From positions 1-64,000 of the forward strand of contig JADJFE010000010.1 of assembly GCA_016708725.1 (NCBI GenBank): 64,000 nt of DNA, in the 5' to 3' direction. Source of the DNA: Candidatus Aalborgicola bjergmarkensis. GTDB lineage: Bacteria > Pseudomonadota > Gammaproteobacteria > Burkholderiales > Burkholderiaceae_C. Position numbers and translations under genes: made by a program. Positions 34,303 through 43,633 of this stretch are shown here, one piece after another (position 1 is the stretch's first letter; the number at the start of each line of letters is the position of its first letter). The notes beneath the pieces are model-generated. The model was given only the letters and a program-made list of their open reading frames with translations. It was not told where the DNA came from and did no database searches.

Positions 34303-37110
34303 TCAAGTTGGCTCCTTCCAGACGCAAACCACATTGCGCCCAGCCTCTTTGGCCTGATACATGGCAGCATCGGCCTGCTGAAATAGCTCCTCCTGGCCGA
34401 TTGCATTGTTCAGGAAAACCACCACGCCAATGCTGGCGCTGCAATGGTGCTCCACTATGGAGTCGGTCTGGCCTGGCTGCGTCACCGTCAGAAAATAGGG
34501 CACCGCCAGACTGGCCCTTATTTTCTCTGCCACGCTACAGGCTTCCTCGGTGGAATCGGCTTTATCAGGTTTCAATTCATGCAGCAGCACGACAAACTCG
34601 TCCCCACCAAAACGCGCCACGGTGTCCAGTTCGCGCACGCACTCCCGTAACCGCTTGGCAACAGACACCAACAACAAGTCACCCACTGCATGCCCATGCA
34701 AGTCATTGAGTGGCTTGAAATTATCCATATCCAGAAACATCATGGCGCCATAGCAGCCGCTACGTTTGCCAGCGGCCATGGCCTGACTCAAACGGTCACA
34801 AAACAGACGGCGGTTTGGCAACTGCGTAAGCGGATCATAGAAGGCGAATCGGCGCATTTTGTCTTCGCGTTCCTTGCGCTCCGTGATGTCTGAAAGCAAG
34901 ACAACATATTGCAACGTTTTACCCTCGGCATCACGCACCGCGCTGATGGTGAGCATTTCTGCATAGACCTCGCCACTCTTGCGTCGGTCCCAAATCTCGC
35001 CGAACCAATGGCCTTTCTCGTGCAACTCCTTCTGGAGCATGGCATAAAACGCCTTGCCTTCCTGCCGCCACATGCTCAACACGCGCGGCTTAGCGCCTAG
35101 CACCTCCTCACGGGTATAGCCGGTAATGCGGGTAAAAGCGGCATTGACATCCACGATGGTGCTGTCGGGATCGGTAATCATGATGCCCTCACGCGCATAC
35201 GTGAACACGTTGGCGGCCTGGCGCAGCTTTTCTTCGGCCTTTACGCGCTCGCTGATGTCGTGGCTAATGCCAAACAGGCCTACAACTTTCCCGTCTGCGT
35301 TCAATAATGGCCATTTATTGGTACTAACCCAACCCGGTCTGCCAGAGGCATCGTAATAGGGGTCTACTTTGTTCAGCAAGGGTTTTGCATCGCGAAAAAT
35401 GGGTAACTCTTCTTCGTAATAAATCCGTGCCGTATCCTCAGGAAATACCTCCATGTCATGCTTGCCAATCATGTCGCGCCAGCTGGCGTGCCCGGTAATA
35501 TCCGCCAGTGTCTGGCTACAAAAGCGAAAGCGGCTGTTTTCGTCCTTGAAGTAGATGAAATCGCTGGTATTTTCCAGAAAAGCGACAAAATCGCGGTTCA
35601 GCTCGTCGCGCTCATTTTCTGCCTGCTTGCGCTCCGTGATGTCATACAGAATAACCAGATGCGAACCTAAAAAGCGGTCTTCCAGTGCACAGGCGCTGGC
35701 CAGGAATACGCGCACCGAACCATCCTTGCAGCATATGTTGAGTTCCATGGGAACAAAAGGCTGCCCACTCAGTTCGGCATCAACCAATCTTTTTTGCCAG
35801 GTGCTGGCAACCTGCTGCCGGTATTGCGGGGCCGGGTAGCCACGCAGCCACCAGTCTTCCAGGGTAGGAATATCCTCCAGCGTATAGCCCAGCGTCTGCA
35901 CGAAGACCTGGTTCAGCAAGGTGATGTTGCCCGGATCGTCGTTGATGGCCATGGGCACAAGCGACGCATCAAAGATGGCACGAAAGCGGTATTCACTCTC
36001 GCGCAGCGCCTCTTCCCGCTTGGCAAGGATGGCGAGCAAATGGTTAAAGCCCCCGACCAGTTCGCCAATTTCGTCTTGCCGGACGATTGGCAAGGAGCGC
36101 GGCGGCTGGTCGGCATCGGCCAGCGCGGCAAGCGTTCTTGCCGTGGCGAGCATGGGGGCGAGTTGCCGACGCAGCATCCACCAGGTCAAGCCCCCTGCCA
36201 GCACCGTCAACAGCATCGTCGCCCACAAGAGCCGTTGCTGCATGGCATGAATCGGCGCAAAGGCCTCTTCTGTGGGCAGCGAAACCACCACAAACCAGGC
36301 TGCCGCAGGAACTCTGGCAGCCGAAGACAGCACCTCCACCCCCACCTGGTTGACGGTAACGCTCGTGTCATCAAAACCCGCAATGCGACTATCAATCAGC
36401 CGGTTGACACCGGGAGCAGGCAAAGCCTGCATGATGCGCCGCTTGTCGGTCGCCGTGATGACCAACCTGCTTTTGGTATCTACCAGCAAATAGCCGCCAG
36501 TTCGGCTATAGCGGCTGGCCATGAATTCGTCGAGAAAATTGGCTTTACCCAGGTCCGTCAAGCCACTTAAAGCACCAATCACCTGGCCTTGTGCATCGCG
36601 GATCGGCGTTGCAACGATGATAAGGGCCGCTTGCAACTTACGGCCCATGACGGGTTTACCCAGGGTTGTTTTACCGCCCTTGAGTGCGCCAATGATGTGC
36701 TCCCGGTCCATCAAATCAAGACCGACCCGCCCCATGGAGCGCGGCAATTCGGCTATCGCCACGCCATTGGTTCCTACTGCAACCAACCCGGCGTTGAACT
36801 CAAGCTCCATCATCCAGGATTGATCCAGGAATGCCTGTAAGGCATCCGGACTTTTCGAGAGATATGGCCCCGCTGCTGCAGCCAGCTTTTCCAACATCTC
36901 GAACCGCTCTTGCAGTTCGGCGTTGATCTCTTTCGCCACCAGGGTAACCGTCGAGCGTTGTTGCTCTCCCAGCAAGTGCTCCATATCCTCACGCAGAACA
37001 AGGCTGGAGTAAAGCGACAACGACCAGAGGCTGGGTATAAAAATCAGCAACACGGTGAGCGTTGCCTTGATCTTGATCGAGCTTTTGCTTAAAAGATGCA
37101 GGAAATTCAA
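34303..37110 (-). CDS. Membrane sensor with dCACHE, HAMP, three PAS domains and GGDEF
   Basis: The 935-residue protein starts at TTG 37110. It has TM1 (about 15-35), a periplasmic double-CACHE ligand domain (about 40-290), TM2 (WATMLLTVLAGGLTWWML), HAMP (about 320-372), PAS domains near 380-500, 510-630 and 640-760, and a C-terminal cyclase domain with intact RFGGDEF. It should produce c-di-GMP in response to an extracytoplasmic small molecule. The PAS motifs include YFKDENSRFRFCSQTLADIT. It precedes amiC on the same strand; the pairing may couple c-di-GMP with cell-wall separation, though that is inference. Confidence 0.9.
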   Translation of the reverse strand: MNFLHLLSKSSIKIKATLTVLLIFIPSLWSLSLYSSLVLREDMEHLLGEQQRSTVTLVAKEINAELQERFEMLEKLAAAAGPYLSKSPDALQAFLDQSWMMELEFNAGLVAVGTNGVAIAELPRSMGRVGLDLMDREHIIGALKGGKTTLGKPVMGRKLQAALIIVATPIRDAQGQVIGALSGLTDLGKANFLDEFMASRYSRTGGYLLVDTKSRLVITATDKRRIMQALPAPGVNRLIDSRIAGFDDTSVTVNQVGVEVLSSAARVPAAAWFVVVSLPTEEAFAPIHAMQQRLLWATMLLTVLAGGLTWWMLRRQLAPMLATARTLAALADADQPPRSLPIVRQDEIGELVGGFNHLLAILAKREEALRESEYRFRAIFDASLVPMAINDDPGNITLLNQVFVQTLGYTLEDIPTLEDWWLRGYPAPQYRQQVASTWQKRLVDAELSGQPFVPMELNICCKDGSVRVFLASACALEDRFLGSHLVILYDITERKQAENERDELNRDFVAFLENTSDFIYFKDENSRFRFCSQTLADITGHASWRDMIGKHDMEVFPEDTARIYYEEELPIFRDAKPLLNKVDPYYDASGRPGWVSTNKWPLLNADGKVVGLFGISHDISERVKAEEKLRQAANVFTYAREGIMITDPDSTIVDVNAAFTRITGYTREEVLGAKPRVLSMWRQEGKAFYAMLQKELHEKGHWFGEIWDRRKSGEVYAEMLTISAVRDAEGKTLQYVVLLSDITERKEREDKMRRFAFYDPLTQLPNRRLFCDRLSQAMAAGKRSGCYGAMMFLDMDNFKPLNDLHGHAVGDLLLVSVAKRLRECVRELDTVARFGGDEFVVLLHELKPDKADSTEEACSVAEKIRASLAVPYFLTVTQPGQTDSIVEHHCSASIGVVVFLNNAIGQEELFQQADAAMYQAKEAGRNVVCVWKEPT

Positions 37111-37141
37111 ACCGGATGTGCCCTGTCAATGAACATTAATC

Positions 37142-37786
37142 TCAAAGCCTGGATTGTCCCAAATCTGCGTCAACTTGTTGCAACCATTGCAAAATTTCCC
37201 CTATCAGTGCGTCGCAAGCCTGGTTTAAGGCATGCACACCACCGGCTGCATCAGCGCTGGCGCTAGGGTGTTGCACCACAAAAGTGCGCTGCGCCAGAAA
37301 CTGCTCAGAGCCACCAGCCATCCAGCGCCCCAGGGTCACACGCGCGCGCACCAGGCCACTACTTTTATCCGGTGTTTCAAAGAGTTGGCTGAACTCATCA
37401 AGTTCCACATGCAACCCGATAGCGGGTGCGGTGGTCAAAACGCCCTGCCCTGCACGCAACACCGTGCGGTGCATGCCAAGCTGCTCACTCAGGCGCTGGC
37501 GCAACAATTGCCCCGGTGGCTTGCTCCAGCGGGCCTGGGCATAGGGGCGCGGCTGCAAAGGGTCGCTGTAGGCCAGGCGGTACAACACCGCACTGCCATC
37601 CAGCGCACCAGATGTCTGTATCTCACCCAAAACCAGGGGGGATAAGCTTGTGCTGGCGCTGGCAGCCGTCTGCTTCAGAGCGCCTGGACCAAAATCGTAC
37701 ACCGTGGCCCGCACCGCAGGCTGCAGCGGGCTGCAAGCCGACAGAAAAGACAGGAAAAATAGGCAAAATAGAGCTAAAAGGCGCAT
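37142..37786 (-). CDS. ABC-type transport auxiliary lipoprotein (PqiC/ABC_trans_aux family)
   Basis: ATG 37786 gives 214 residues with a lipoprotein signal (MRLLALFCLFFLSFLSAC), so the mature protein is anchored at Cys18. The rest fits the ABC_trans_aux family (VLGEIQTSGALDGSAVLYRL, then RARVTLGRWMAGGSEQFLAQ), found with Mce transporters as an outer-membrane or periplasmic partner. It is the last gene of the mlaE-F-D-like operon. An in-frame ATG 30 bases upstream falls in the dispersed repeat, so the true start codon is embedded in repeat sequence. Confidence 0.85.
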   Translation of the reverse strand: MRLLALFCLFFLSFLSACSPLQPAVRATVYDFGPGALKQTAASASTSLSPLVLGEIQTSGALDGSAVLYRLAYSDPLQPRPYAQARWSKPPGQLLRQRLSEQLGMHRTVLRAGQGVLTTAPAIGLHVELDEFSQLFETPDKSSGLVRARVTLGRWMAGGSEQFLAQRTFVVQHPSASADAAGGVHALNQACDALIGEILQWLQQVDADLGQSRL

Positions 37787-37824
37787 GGAACGTGCGGGAA
37801 CAGCTATTAATTTCATTGCATAGT
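37784..37824 (-). repeat. Dispersed repeat copy 3
   Basis: On the minus strand: ACTATGCAATGAAATTAATA followed by GCTGTTCCCGCACGTTCCATG. The core AATAGC-N5-CCGCACGTTCCA is exact. The repeat supplies the start codon region of the auxiliary lipoprotein gene. Confidence 0.6.
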
Positions 37825-37834
37825 CTCAAGGAAT

Positions 37835-38803
37835 TCAAGGGGCGGCTGGTGCCACAAAACCGGCTTCACCAGGGCCGGGGGCGATGGCGCCCCGACCAAA
37901 TAGCAATGACTGCGGGTTGTCGCCCAGCACGTCGGCAAAGTCACCCACCTGGCGCAAGGTACGCGCCGCATCGTCGGTGCTGCGGTTGATGCGCGGCACC
38001 AGGCTTGTATTGAGCGTGCGCCCTGTGGCCACAAACGCATCCGCGCTACGCGTGACCGCATCCATAGCCCCACCGGGCGCGTTCATGCGTTCGGCAAGCG
38101 TCTTGAATGCCTGGGCAGATTGCTTCACCGCATCGCCAGTCGCCTGCAAGCCTTTGAGCGTGGTTTGCGTCTCGTGCGCCAAGGCACCCAGGTTGACGGC
38201 AGACATTTGTGTACCCAGCACCTTTTCAACCTGGCGCGATAGCTGGCTGATAGCCAGACCGGCTTGCCCGATATGTTCAACAGACTGCAACACCTTTTTC
38301 TGGTTGTCGTGGGTCAGCAGCGCATTCAAGCGCTTGGCAGTCAGCTCGACCTGAGCGAGCAGATTGGCACCTTGATCCGACAGGCGCGACATCAGACTCG
38401 GACGTATCGGAATACGCGCCGGGTTCTGGGCACTGGTTTCCAGTGGCTCATGTGCTCCGGGAACATCATCGAGCTGAATGAATGCCAATCCCGTGACCCC
38501 CTGAAAGGCCAGCGAAGCGAAGGTAGTCTTGGTGATGGGTGTGCCGGCATCCACAGCGATGTGCAAGAGCACATGTCCCGTGACGACCGGATCAAGCTCA
38601 ATCGCCGTCACACGTCCTACCATCACCCCTTTGTAGCGCACATTGGCCTGTGGCTGCAAACCCGTGACCCCCTCGCTACTGGAGAGTTCATACACCAGAC
38701 GGTCCCCGGAATCCCGCTTGAGCCAAAAGGCCAGCGTCACCAGCAGGGCCAACACGGCCACGACAAAAATTCCGGCTGCAAAAGCATGGGCTTTGTTTTC
38801 CAT
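37835..38803 (-). CDS. MlaD/Mce-domain lipid transport protein
   Basis: A 322-residue protein with one N-terminal membrane anchor (FAAGIFVVAVLALLVTLAFW), a single MCE domain (SSEGVTGLQPQANVRYKGVM, VGRVTAIELDP), and a long helical C-terminal part (about 150-300). Mce proteins form hexameric rings or tubes carrying lipids between membranes. ATG 38803 follows GGAG and abuts the ATPase stop codon TAG with no gap. The helical tail resembles the needle-forming type more than the short MlaD. Confidence 0.88.
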   Translation of the reverse strand: MENKAHAFAAGIFVVAVLALLVTLAFWLKRDSGDRLVYELSSSEGVTGLQPQANVRYKGVMVGRVTAIELDPVVTGHVLLHIAVDAGTPITKTTFASLAFQGVTGLAFIQLDDVPGAHEPLETSAQNPARIPIRPSLMSRLSDQGANLLAQVELTAKRLNALLTHDNQKKVLQSVEHIGQAGLAISQLSRQVEKVLGTQMSAVNLGALAHETQTTLKGLQATGDAVKQSAQAFKTLAERMNAPGGAMDAVTRSADAFVATGRTLNTSLVPRINRSTDDAARTLRQVGDFADVLGDNPQSLLFGRGAIAPGPGEAGFVAPAAP

Positions 38804-39625
38804 CTATGGGTCTCCTCTTGACAATTCCATGGCACGCTTACCACGTGCCCCCAGAAAGAATTCGCGGACAAAAGGATGGTCAAACTGCACAACCTCCTGC
38901 AAGGGCGCATGTACAACCACGTGCTTGTCGGCCAGCACCGCAACACGGGTGCTGATGTCGTGAATGGTATCGAGATCGTGCGTCACCATCACCACCGTCA
39001 GACCCAGTTCACGGTGCAAGGAGCGTAGCAGGCTGCAAAATGCATCCGATAGATCCGGGTCCAGCCCGGCAGTCGGCTCATCGAGCAACAGCAGCGGCGG
39101 GTCCATGATCAAGGCCCGCGCCAGCGCCACCCGCTTGACCATGCCACCCGACAAATCCGATGGCATCTTGTGGGCATGCACCGGGTCAATGCCCACCATG
39201 CGCATTTTGACCATGACCGCATCGCGCACCAGCTCTTTGGGCAGGTTTTTCAATTCGCGCAGCGGGAACGCAATGTTCTCCATGACCGTAAAGGCCGAAT
39301 ACAGCGCGCCGTGCTGAAACAACATGCCCACACGGCTGGCGCAGCCTATGCCCGAGAGCTGCGCAGCAGGCAAGCCCAGCACCGTAACGCTGCCACGCAC
39401 AGGCGTCTGCAGCCCCAAAATCTGGCGCAGCAACACCGTCTTGCCACTGCCGGAGCCGCCCACAATCGAGAGCAACTCGCCCTGTTCAATCGTCAGATTC
39501 AGATTCTGGTGCACAACAGCCTCGACCCCGGCGTTGCGAAATGCAGACCATAGGCCACGTATCTGCACCACCGGCGGCGGCGGCGGCAGCAGCAGCGGGG
39601 GTGCTACGGTGGCATTGGCTGTCAT
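38804..39625 (-). CDS. Mce transporter ATPase (MlaF-like)
   Basis: ATG 39625 overlaps the permease stop (ATGA), giving 273 residues. It has Walker A GGSGSGKT, the ABC signature LSGGMVKR, Walker B LLLLDEPTAGLD and the switch histidine in VTHD. The N-terminus has a poly-proline run (LLLPPPPP) encoded by a GGC/AGC repeat. It energises lipid movement through the permease and Mce protein encoded next to it. A much longer open frame extends upstream on the same strand but is antisense-like shadow of the permease gene. Confidence 0.92.
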   Translation of the reverse strand: MTANATVAPPLLLPPPPPVVQIRGLWSAFRNAGVEAVVHQNLNLTIEQGELLSIVGGSGSGKTVLLRQILGLQTPVRGSVTVLGLPAAQLSGIGCASRVGMLFQHGALYSAFTVMENIAFPLRELKNLPKELVRDAVMVKMRMVGIDPVHAHKMPSDLSGGMVKRVALARALIMDPPLLLLDEPTAGLDPDLSDAFCSLLRSLHRELGLTVVMVTHDLDTIHDISTRVAVLADKHVVVHAPLQEVVQFDHPFVREFFLGARGKRAMELSRGDP

Positions 39626-40803
39626 ACGATGCCAATGCTCTTGAACACCACGGCAAACAGGGCATCCACCACAATCACCATGGTGATGGAAGTCACCACC
39701 GATGCCGTGGTTCCCTCGCTCAGACTTTGGGTGTTGGGCTTGACGCGCAGACCGTAATGGCAACCAATGAGCGCAATCAACAAACCAAATATCACGGACT
39801 TGCCCAAAGCCAGCCAGAGATTGACCAACGGCACCACCCGGCCAAGGGCGATGACAAAATACTCCGGTGTCAGCCCCATCGTCAGATTGGAAGCCAGCAT
39901 GCCACCGGACAACGCCGCCAGCGTGGTCCACACGGTCAGCAGCGGCATGGCTATGGCGACAGCAATGGCGCGCGGCAACACCAGACGAAAGCCATGCGCA
40001 ATCCCCATGACCTGCATGGCATCGAGTTCTTCGGTCACGCGCATCACGCCAATTTGTGCCGTGATGGCCGACCCGGAGCGCCCGGCAATCAGTACAGCCG
40101 CCAGAATCGGCCCCAGCTCCCGGATCAGCGCCATACCCAGAATGTTGACAATGAACGCATCCGCGCCAAACTGGCGCAGTTGCTGCGACATCAGATACGC
40201 CAGCACCACCCCGATCAGAAAACCCAATAACGCCGTAATCGGCATGGCCGTGGCGCCAATGCGGTACACATGGCCCGATACGTCGCGCCACGGCCCACGG
40301 CCCGGAGTGCGCAGGAGCAGCACCACATCCAGCAGCAACTGCCCGATCAAACGCACGGCATCGGTCAGATGCCTGGTAACGCCCAGCACCCAACGACCCA
40401 GGTGCAGATACCGGCTCCACAGCGTCTGCGGCACGGGCGGCGGCAAGGGCGCCGAAAAACGCGCCACCCGCTCCAGCATTACGCGCTGTTGCTCTGATGC
40501 GTGCAAATGCTTGGGCCACTGGCGGCCCCAGGTATTCCAGAGCAACTGCGCACCCACATGGTCCAGCCGTGGCAGCAGACGCAAATCCCAGACAGGCACA
40601 TTACAAACATTGCGAGCATTGCGTACACTGCGCAAATCAGCCTGTACAGACTTCCAATGCCCCGACAACGCCAGATTGGCAGCCGTCCAATGCCCCGACA
40701 GCACAGCGCACACCCCCTCCGTCCGCTGCTCAAGAGCCAAGCGGGGTGGAAGGTTTTTCAGGACGGCGGACTCCAGGGGATCAGAGGACTGCACGCTAGT
40801 CAC
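39622..40803 (-). CDS. Mce transporter permease (MlaE-like) with N-terminal STAS-like region
   Basis: The C-terminal 255 residues are a MlaE permease (YRIGATAMPITALLGFLIGV, RELGPILAAVLIAGRSGSAI, VMRVTEELDAMQVMGI). The first 130 residues resemble the STAS-like extension (GVCAVLSGHWTAANL, VWDLRLLPRLDHVGAQLLW), which in other systems is the separate protein MlaB. A short internal duplication gives GHW-TAANLALS-GHW. The start is likely GTG 40803, which overlaps the methyltransferase stop as GTGA; a TTG at 40806 is the alternative. Confidence 0.88.
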   Translation of the reverse strand: MTSVQSSDPLESAVLKNLPPRLALEQRTEGVCAVLSGHWTAANLALSGHWKSVQADLRSVRNARNVCNVPVWDLRLLPRLDHVGAQLLWNTWGRQWPKHLHASEQQRVMLERVARFSAPLPPPVPQTLWSRYLHLGRWVLGVTRHLTDAVRLIGQLLLDVVLLLRTPGRGPWRDVSGHVYRIGATAMPITALLGFLIGVVLAYLMSQQLRQFGADAFIVNILGMALIRELGPILAAVLIAGRSGSAITAQIGVMRVTEELDAMQVMGIAHGFRLVLPRAIAVAIAMPLLTVWTTLAALSGGMLASNLTMGLTPEYFVIALGRVVPLVNLWLALGKSVIFGLLIALIGCHYGLRVKPNTQSLSEGTTASVVTSITMVIVVDALFAVVFKSIGIV

Positions 40804-41618
40804 CAATGGGGCGAAACAACAATTCCGCAGTCCTTCTTTTCCAGGGAAATTTCTGCATAAATATTTTTCTTGAGTATATTAACCCTGCTTTCCAGCCAGT
40901 TAATAACCCTATCCTTGATGGTATGGGGATAGCACGGCTCTTCAAAGGTTGCATAACACAATCTGCTCACCCGAAAATCGGGAGACAGCATCTCGAAATA
41001 AGCGCGTACCTCTCTGGCAGAATACTCTTTCCAATGGTGCCCATAGGTGTTTATCGAGAGAATATCGTGAACCGGAATCCCGCCTCCACCTCGCATGATT
41101 AACCGCGAAAAGTCCCAGAAACGTCCACGACAGTAGTAGTAGTTTGGCGTGGTCACGATCACCCGGCCACCGGGGGAAAGTACCCTGTATAACTCTTTCC
41201 ACATATCCACCGGATTAAACGTAATATGCTCCAGAATCTCGCTGAATATTATTACGTCAAATGAATTCTCTGGAAATGCGTCAAATGTATTGATTTCGCT
41301 TAGATTATGGTATGAAAACAATGAAATACCATGCGCATCAGCAAGATCAATTACCGATGGAACAGACAAGGTTCCGGGAAAATCCGCTGCCGTGACCTCG
41401 AAACCATCTCGCGCATAAAGGAGCGACTGATGGAGCCAATGGGCACCAACATCAAGAACCCTCTTCCCGTTGGCGCTAACTGACCAGTTCTCACAGAACA
41501 ATTTCTGGGTCAAATAAAAACGCAGATAATGATACTTGAGATATTCTGTATCTGTTTTCCCATATCGTTCAAAAATGGCGAGATACTCGTCGAGGGGCAG
41601 CATTTCCTTAATAGTCAC
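40800..41618 (-). CDS. Class I SAM-dependent methyltransferase
   Basis: GTG 41618 follows AAGGA at a 6-base spacing and gives 272 residues. Motif I is RVLDVGAHW, with the acidic residue in TAADFPG, and a post-II motif FDVIIFSEILEHI followed by SPGGRVIVTTPN. It resembles methyltransferases of surface-polysaccharide loci but the substrate is unknown. Its base composition is visibly AT-richer than its neighbours, suggesting transfer. It is coupled to the Mce operon by a GTGA overlap, although it has no obvious relation to lipid transport. Confidence 0.75.
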   Translation of the reverse strand: MTIKEMLPLDEYLAIFERYGKTDTEYLKYHYLRFYLTQKLFCENWSVSANGKRVLDVGAHWLHQSLLYARDGFEVTAADFPGTLSVPSVIDLADAHGISLFSYHNLSEINTFDAFPENSFDVIIFSEILEHITFNPVDMWKELYRVLSPGGRVIVTTPNYYYCRGRFWDFSRLIMRGGGGIPVHDILSINTYGHHWKEYSAREVRAYFEMLSPDFRVSRLCYATFEEPCYPHTIKDRVINWLESRVNILKKNIYAEISLEKKDCGIVVSPHW

Positions 41619-41692
41619 GGTTTTCCTTCTTGAGACACTTGGTCGTTTAATAAATTCACCATGCCACGACTTGAAACGCGGGCCTGATGTAA

Positions 41693-42892
41693 TCAGCGAA
41701 TCCACAGGCGCAGTGCATCCCAGGCACGGCCCAGCACACCCGCTTGCTCCACCGCTTCCAGCGCCAGCAAAGGCACTTCGGCAACGGTCTTGTCACCCGA
41801 GAGAACTTGCAGCGTGCCGATTTTCTGCCCCTTGGTGATGGGTGCCATCAAAGGATCGGTACGCACGACTTGTGTCTTGAGTTTGGCCGCGCTGCCCTGG
41901 GGCAGCACGATCACGATGGCCTGCTCACGTCCGGCCTTGACGGTGGATGCCGCCCCTTTCCAGACCTTGGGCGTGATCACCGGCTGATTGGCATCAAACA
42001 ACTTGAACGCTTCAAACGCGGTATATCCCCAGTTCAACAGCTTCTGCGATTCATTGGCGCGGGCGTTTTCGTTGGCGGTACCCAGCACAATGGACAGCAA
42101 ACGGCGACTGCCACCGCCACCGGCTACCGCAGCACCATCCACCAGGGGCACGTTGGCCAGGGCCGGGAAATCGCGCCGCGCGGTTGCCACCATGCAGTAG
42201 CCCGCTGCTTGCGTGTAGCCGGTTTTCAGCCCATCCACCGTCGGGTCCCGAAACAGCAAGAGGTTGCGGTTGTTGTCATTGGCCGCCGGTGTACCAGGGT
42301 AGCGGTATTTCTTGATGGCGTAAAAAGCCACGTAATCCGGGAAGTCCGTCATCAGGCGTGTGGCCAGAATGCCCAGGTCACGTGCCGTGGTGGTGTGTCC
42401 TGGAGCGGTCATGCCTTCCGGGTTCTTGTAGCTGGTGGACTTCATGCCCAGTGCCTTGGCCTGGTCGTTCATCATCTGCACAAAACGTTCCGCCGAGCCG
42501 CCCACACCTTCGGCCAGCGCCATGGTGGCATCGTTACCCGATTGGACGATCATGCCCTTGATCAGGTCTTCGACGGGCACTTGCATCTTGGGGTCAATGA
42601 ACATGCGCGACCCCGGCATCTTCCAGGCGCGCTCACTCACCGGCAGGGCTTGCTTCAAATCCAGTTTCTTGCTGCGCAAAGCGTCAAACGCCAGATAGGC
42701 CGTCATCAACTTGGTCAGCGATGCCGGCTCCACCGGCATATCCACATCCTTGGACGCCAGAATCTGGTTGGCTGTTACATCCAGCAACAAGTAGGCGCGC
42801 GCAGCAACCTCCGGCGGCTGCGGCACTTGCGCCAGCGCAGAAAAGCCCAAAGTGGTTAAAGCGGCGAATAAGGCGAGAAAGAAAGATTTCAT
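41693..42892 (-). CDS. dacC: D-alanyl-D-alanine carboxypeptidase (PBP5/6 family, S11)
   Basis: The 399-residue protein has a signal peptide (SFFLALFAALTTLGFSALAQ) and all three active-site motifs: SLTK (SxxK), SGN in VQSGNDAT, and KTG in LKTGYTQAAG. A C-terminal beta-rich domain and an amphipathic terminal helix (RAWDALRLWIR) for membrane association are present. It trims peptidoglycan stem peptides and belongs near the periplasmic face of the inner membrane. It starts 2 bases after the hydrolase gene stop, so the two are an operon. dacA is an equally possible name. Confidence 0.92.
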   Translation of the reverse strand: MKSFFLALFAALTTLGFSALAQVPQPPEVAARAYLLLDVTANQILASKDVDMPVEPASLTKLMTAYLAFDALRSKKLDLKQALPVSERAWKMPGSRMFIDPKMQVPVEDLIKGMIVQSGNDATMALAEGVGGSAERFVQMMNDQAKALGMKSTSYKNPEGMTAPGHTTTARDLGILATRLMTDFPDYVAFYAIKKYRYPGTPAANDNNRNLLLFRDPTVDGLKTGYTQAAGYCMVATARRDFPALANVPLVDGAAVAGGGGSRRLLSIVLGTANENARANESQKLLNWGYTAFEAFKLFDANQPVITPKVWKGAASTVKAGREQAIVIVLPQGSAAKLKTQVVRTDPLMAPITKGQKIGTLQVLSGDKTVAEVPLLALEAVEQAGVLGRAWDALRLWIR

Positions 42893-42894
42893 GG

Positions 42895-43575
42895 CTAGGA
42901 ATGGTGCGCATCATCCGCAGCCAGATGGCGCACCACCAGACTGCGCAACAGCAGCAATTGTCCATGAAAGAAGTGCGAAGCCCCCGGAATGACGGTGATG
43001 GGCAGGGATTGGGGTCTGGCCCAGTCCAGAACGGACGCCAAGGGCACGGTGTCGTCCTGCTCGCCGTGCAACACCAGGGTGCGCGCATGCAGCTCCTTGG
43101 GCACTGCAGCCACCTCCAGGTGCTCGACGGCGGTGCCCACCAGCACCAGCTGGCGCGGCGCACGCTGCGGCACCAGGGATTCCAGGGAACGGCTCACCAC
43201 GGCAGCGCCAAACGAAAAACCCGCCAGCGCCAGCGGCAGAGGGGCTGTACCGGCTTCACCCGATACGCCATGGTCAACAACTGCCAGCAAATCCTGCAAC
43301 TCTCCCCGCCCGTGGTCATGCGTGCCCTCACTGGCGCCAACACCGCGAAAATTGAAACGCAATGCGCGCCAGCCGCACTGCGCAAAAGCGCGCGCCAGCG
43401 TCTGCACCACTTTATTGTCCATGCTGCCACCGAACAAGGGATGTGGATGGGCCACCACAGCCACGCCACGGGGCAGCGCACCCTCGGGCAAAACAGGGCT
43501 GTCTTCCAGCATTTCAAGCATACCAACCGGCCCCAGGAGGCTTAGGCGACGGGTGTGGTGAATCTGGTAGTTCAT
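42895..43575 (-). CDS. Alpha/beta hydrolase
   Basis: ATG 43575 gives 226 residues. The family pattern is VVAHPHPLFGGSMDNKVVQT, then FNFRGVGASEG, the nucleophile elbow GFSFGAAV with serine, and C-terminal LHGEQDDTVPLASVLDW (acid) and ASHFFHGQL (histidine). This is the small dienelactone-hydrolase-like group common upstream of dac genes in Burkholderiales; the substrate is unknown. No ribosome site precedes the ATG, and its first seven codons plus leader are duplicated at 44076-44176. Confidence 0.85.
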   Translation of the reverse strand: MNYQIHHTRRLSLLGPVGMLEMLEDSPVLPEGALPRGVAVVAHPHPLFGGSMDNKVVQTLARAFAQCGWRALRFNFRGVGASEGTHDHGRGELQDLLAVVDHGVSGEAGTAPLPLALAGFSFGAAVVSRSLESLVPQRAPRQLVLVGTAVEHLEVAAVPKELHARTLVLHGEQDDTVPLASVLDWARPQSLPITVIPGASHFFHGQLLLLRSLVVRHLAADDAHHS

Positions 43576-43627
43576 GGAATTACTATGCAATAAATAGCGC
43601 ACCCCGCACGTTTCACGGGGGCTTCAC
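43548..43627 (+). repeat. Duplicated 5' region of the hydrolase gene, copy A (contains dispersed repeat copy 4)
   Basis: From GACGGGTGTGGTGAATCTGG through the dispersed repeat at 43583-43624 (CTATGCAATAAATAGC ... CCGCACGTTTCACGGGGGC). It contains the start codon and first codons of the hydrolase. The second copy lies about 530 bases to the right in the same orientation. Confidence 0.8.
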
Positions 43628-43633
43628 GATGAA

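Noticed and set aside
38804..40519. 571-codon frame starting well upstream of the Mce ATPase
   Set aside because: The first 298 codons have no homology-like features and lie antiparallel in another frame to the clear MlaE permease; the ATPase start at 39625 overlaps the permease stop.
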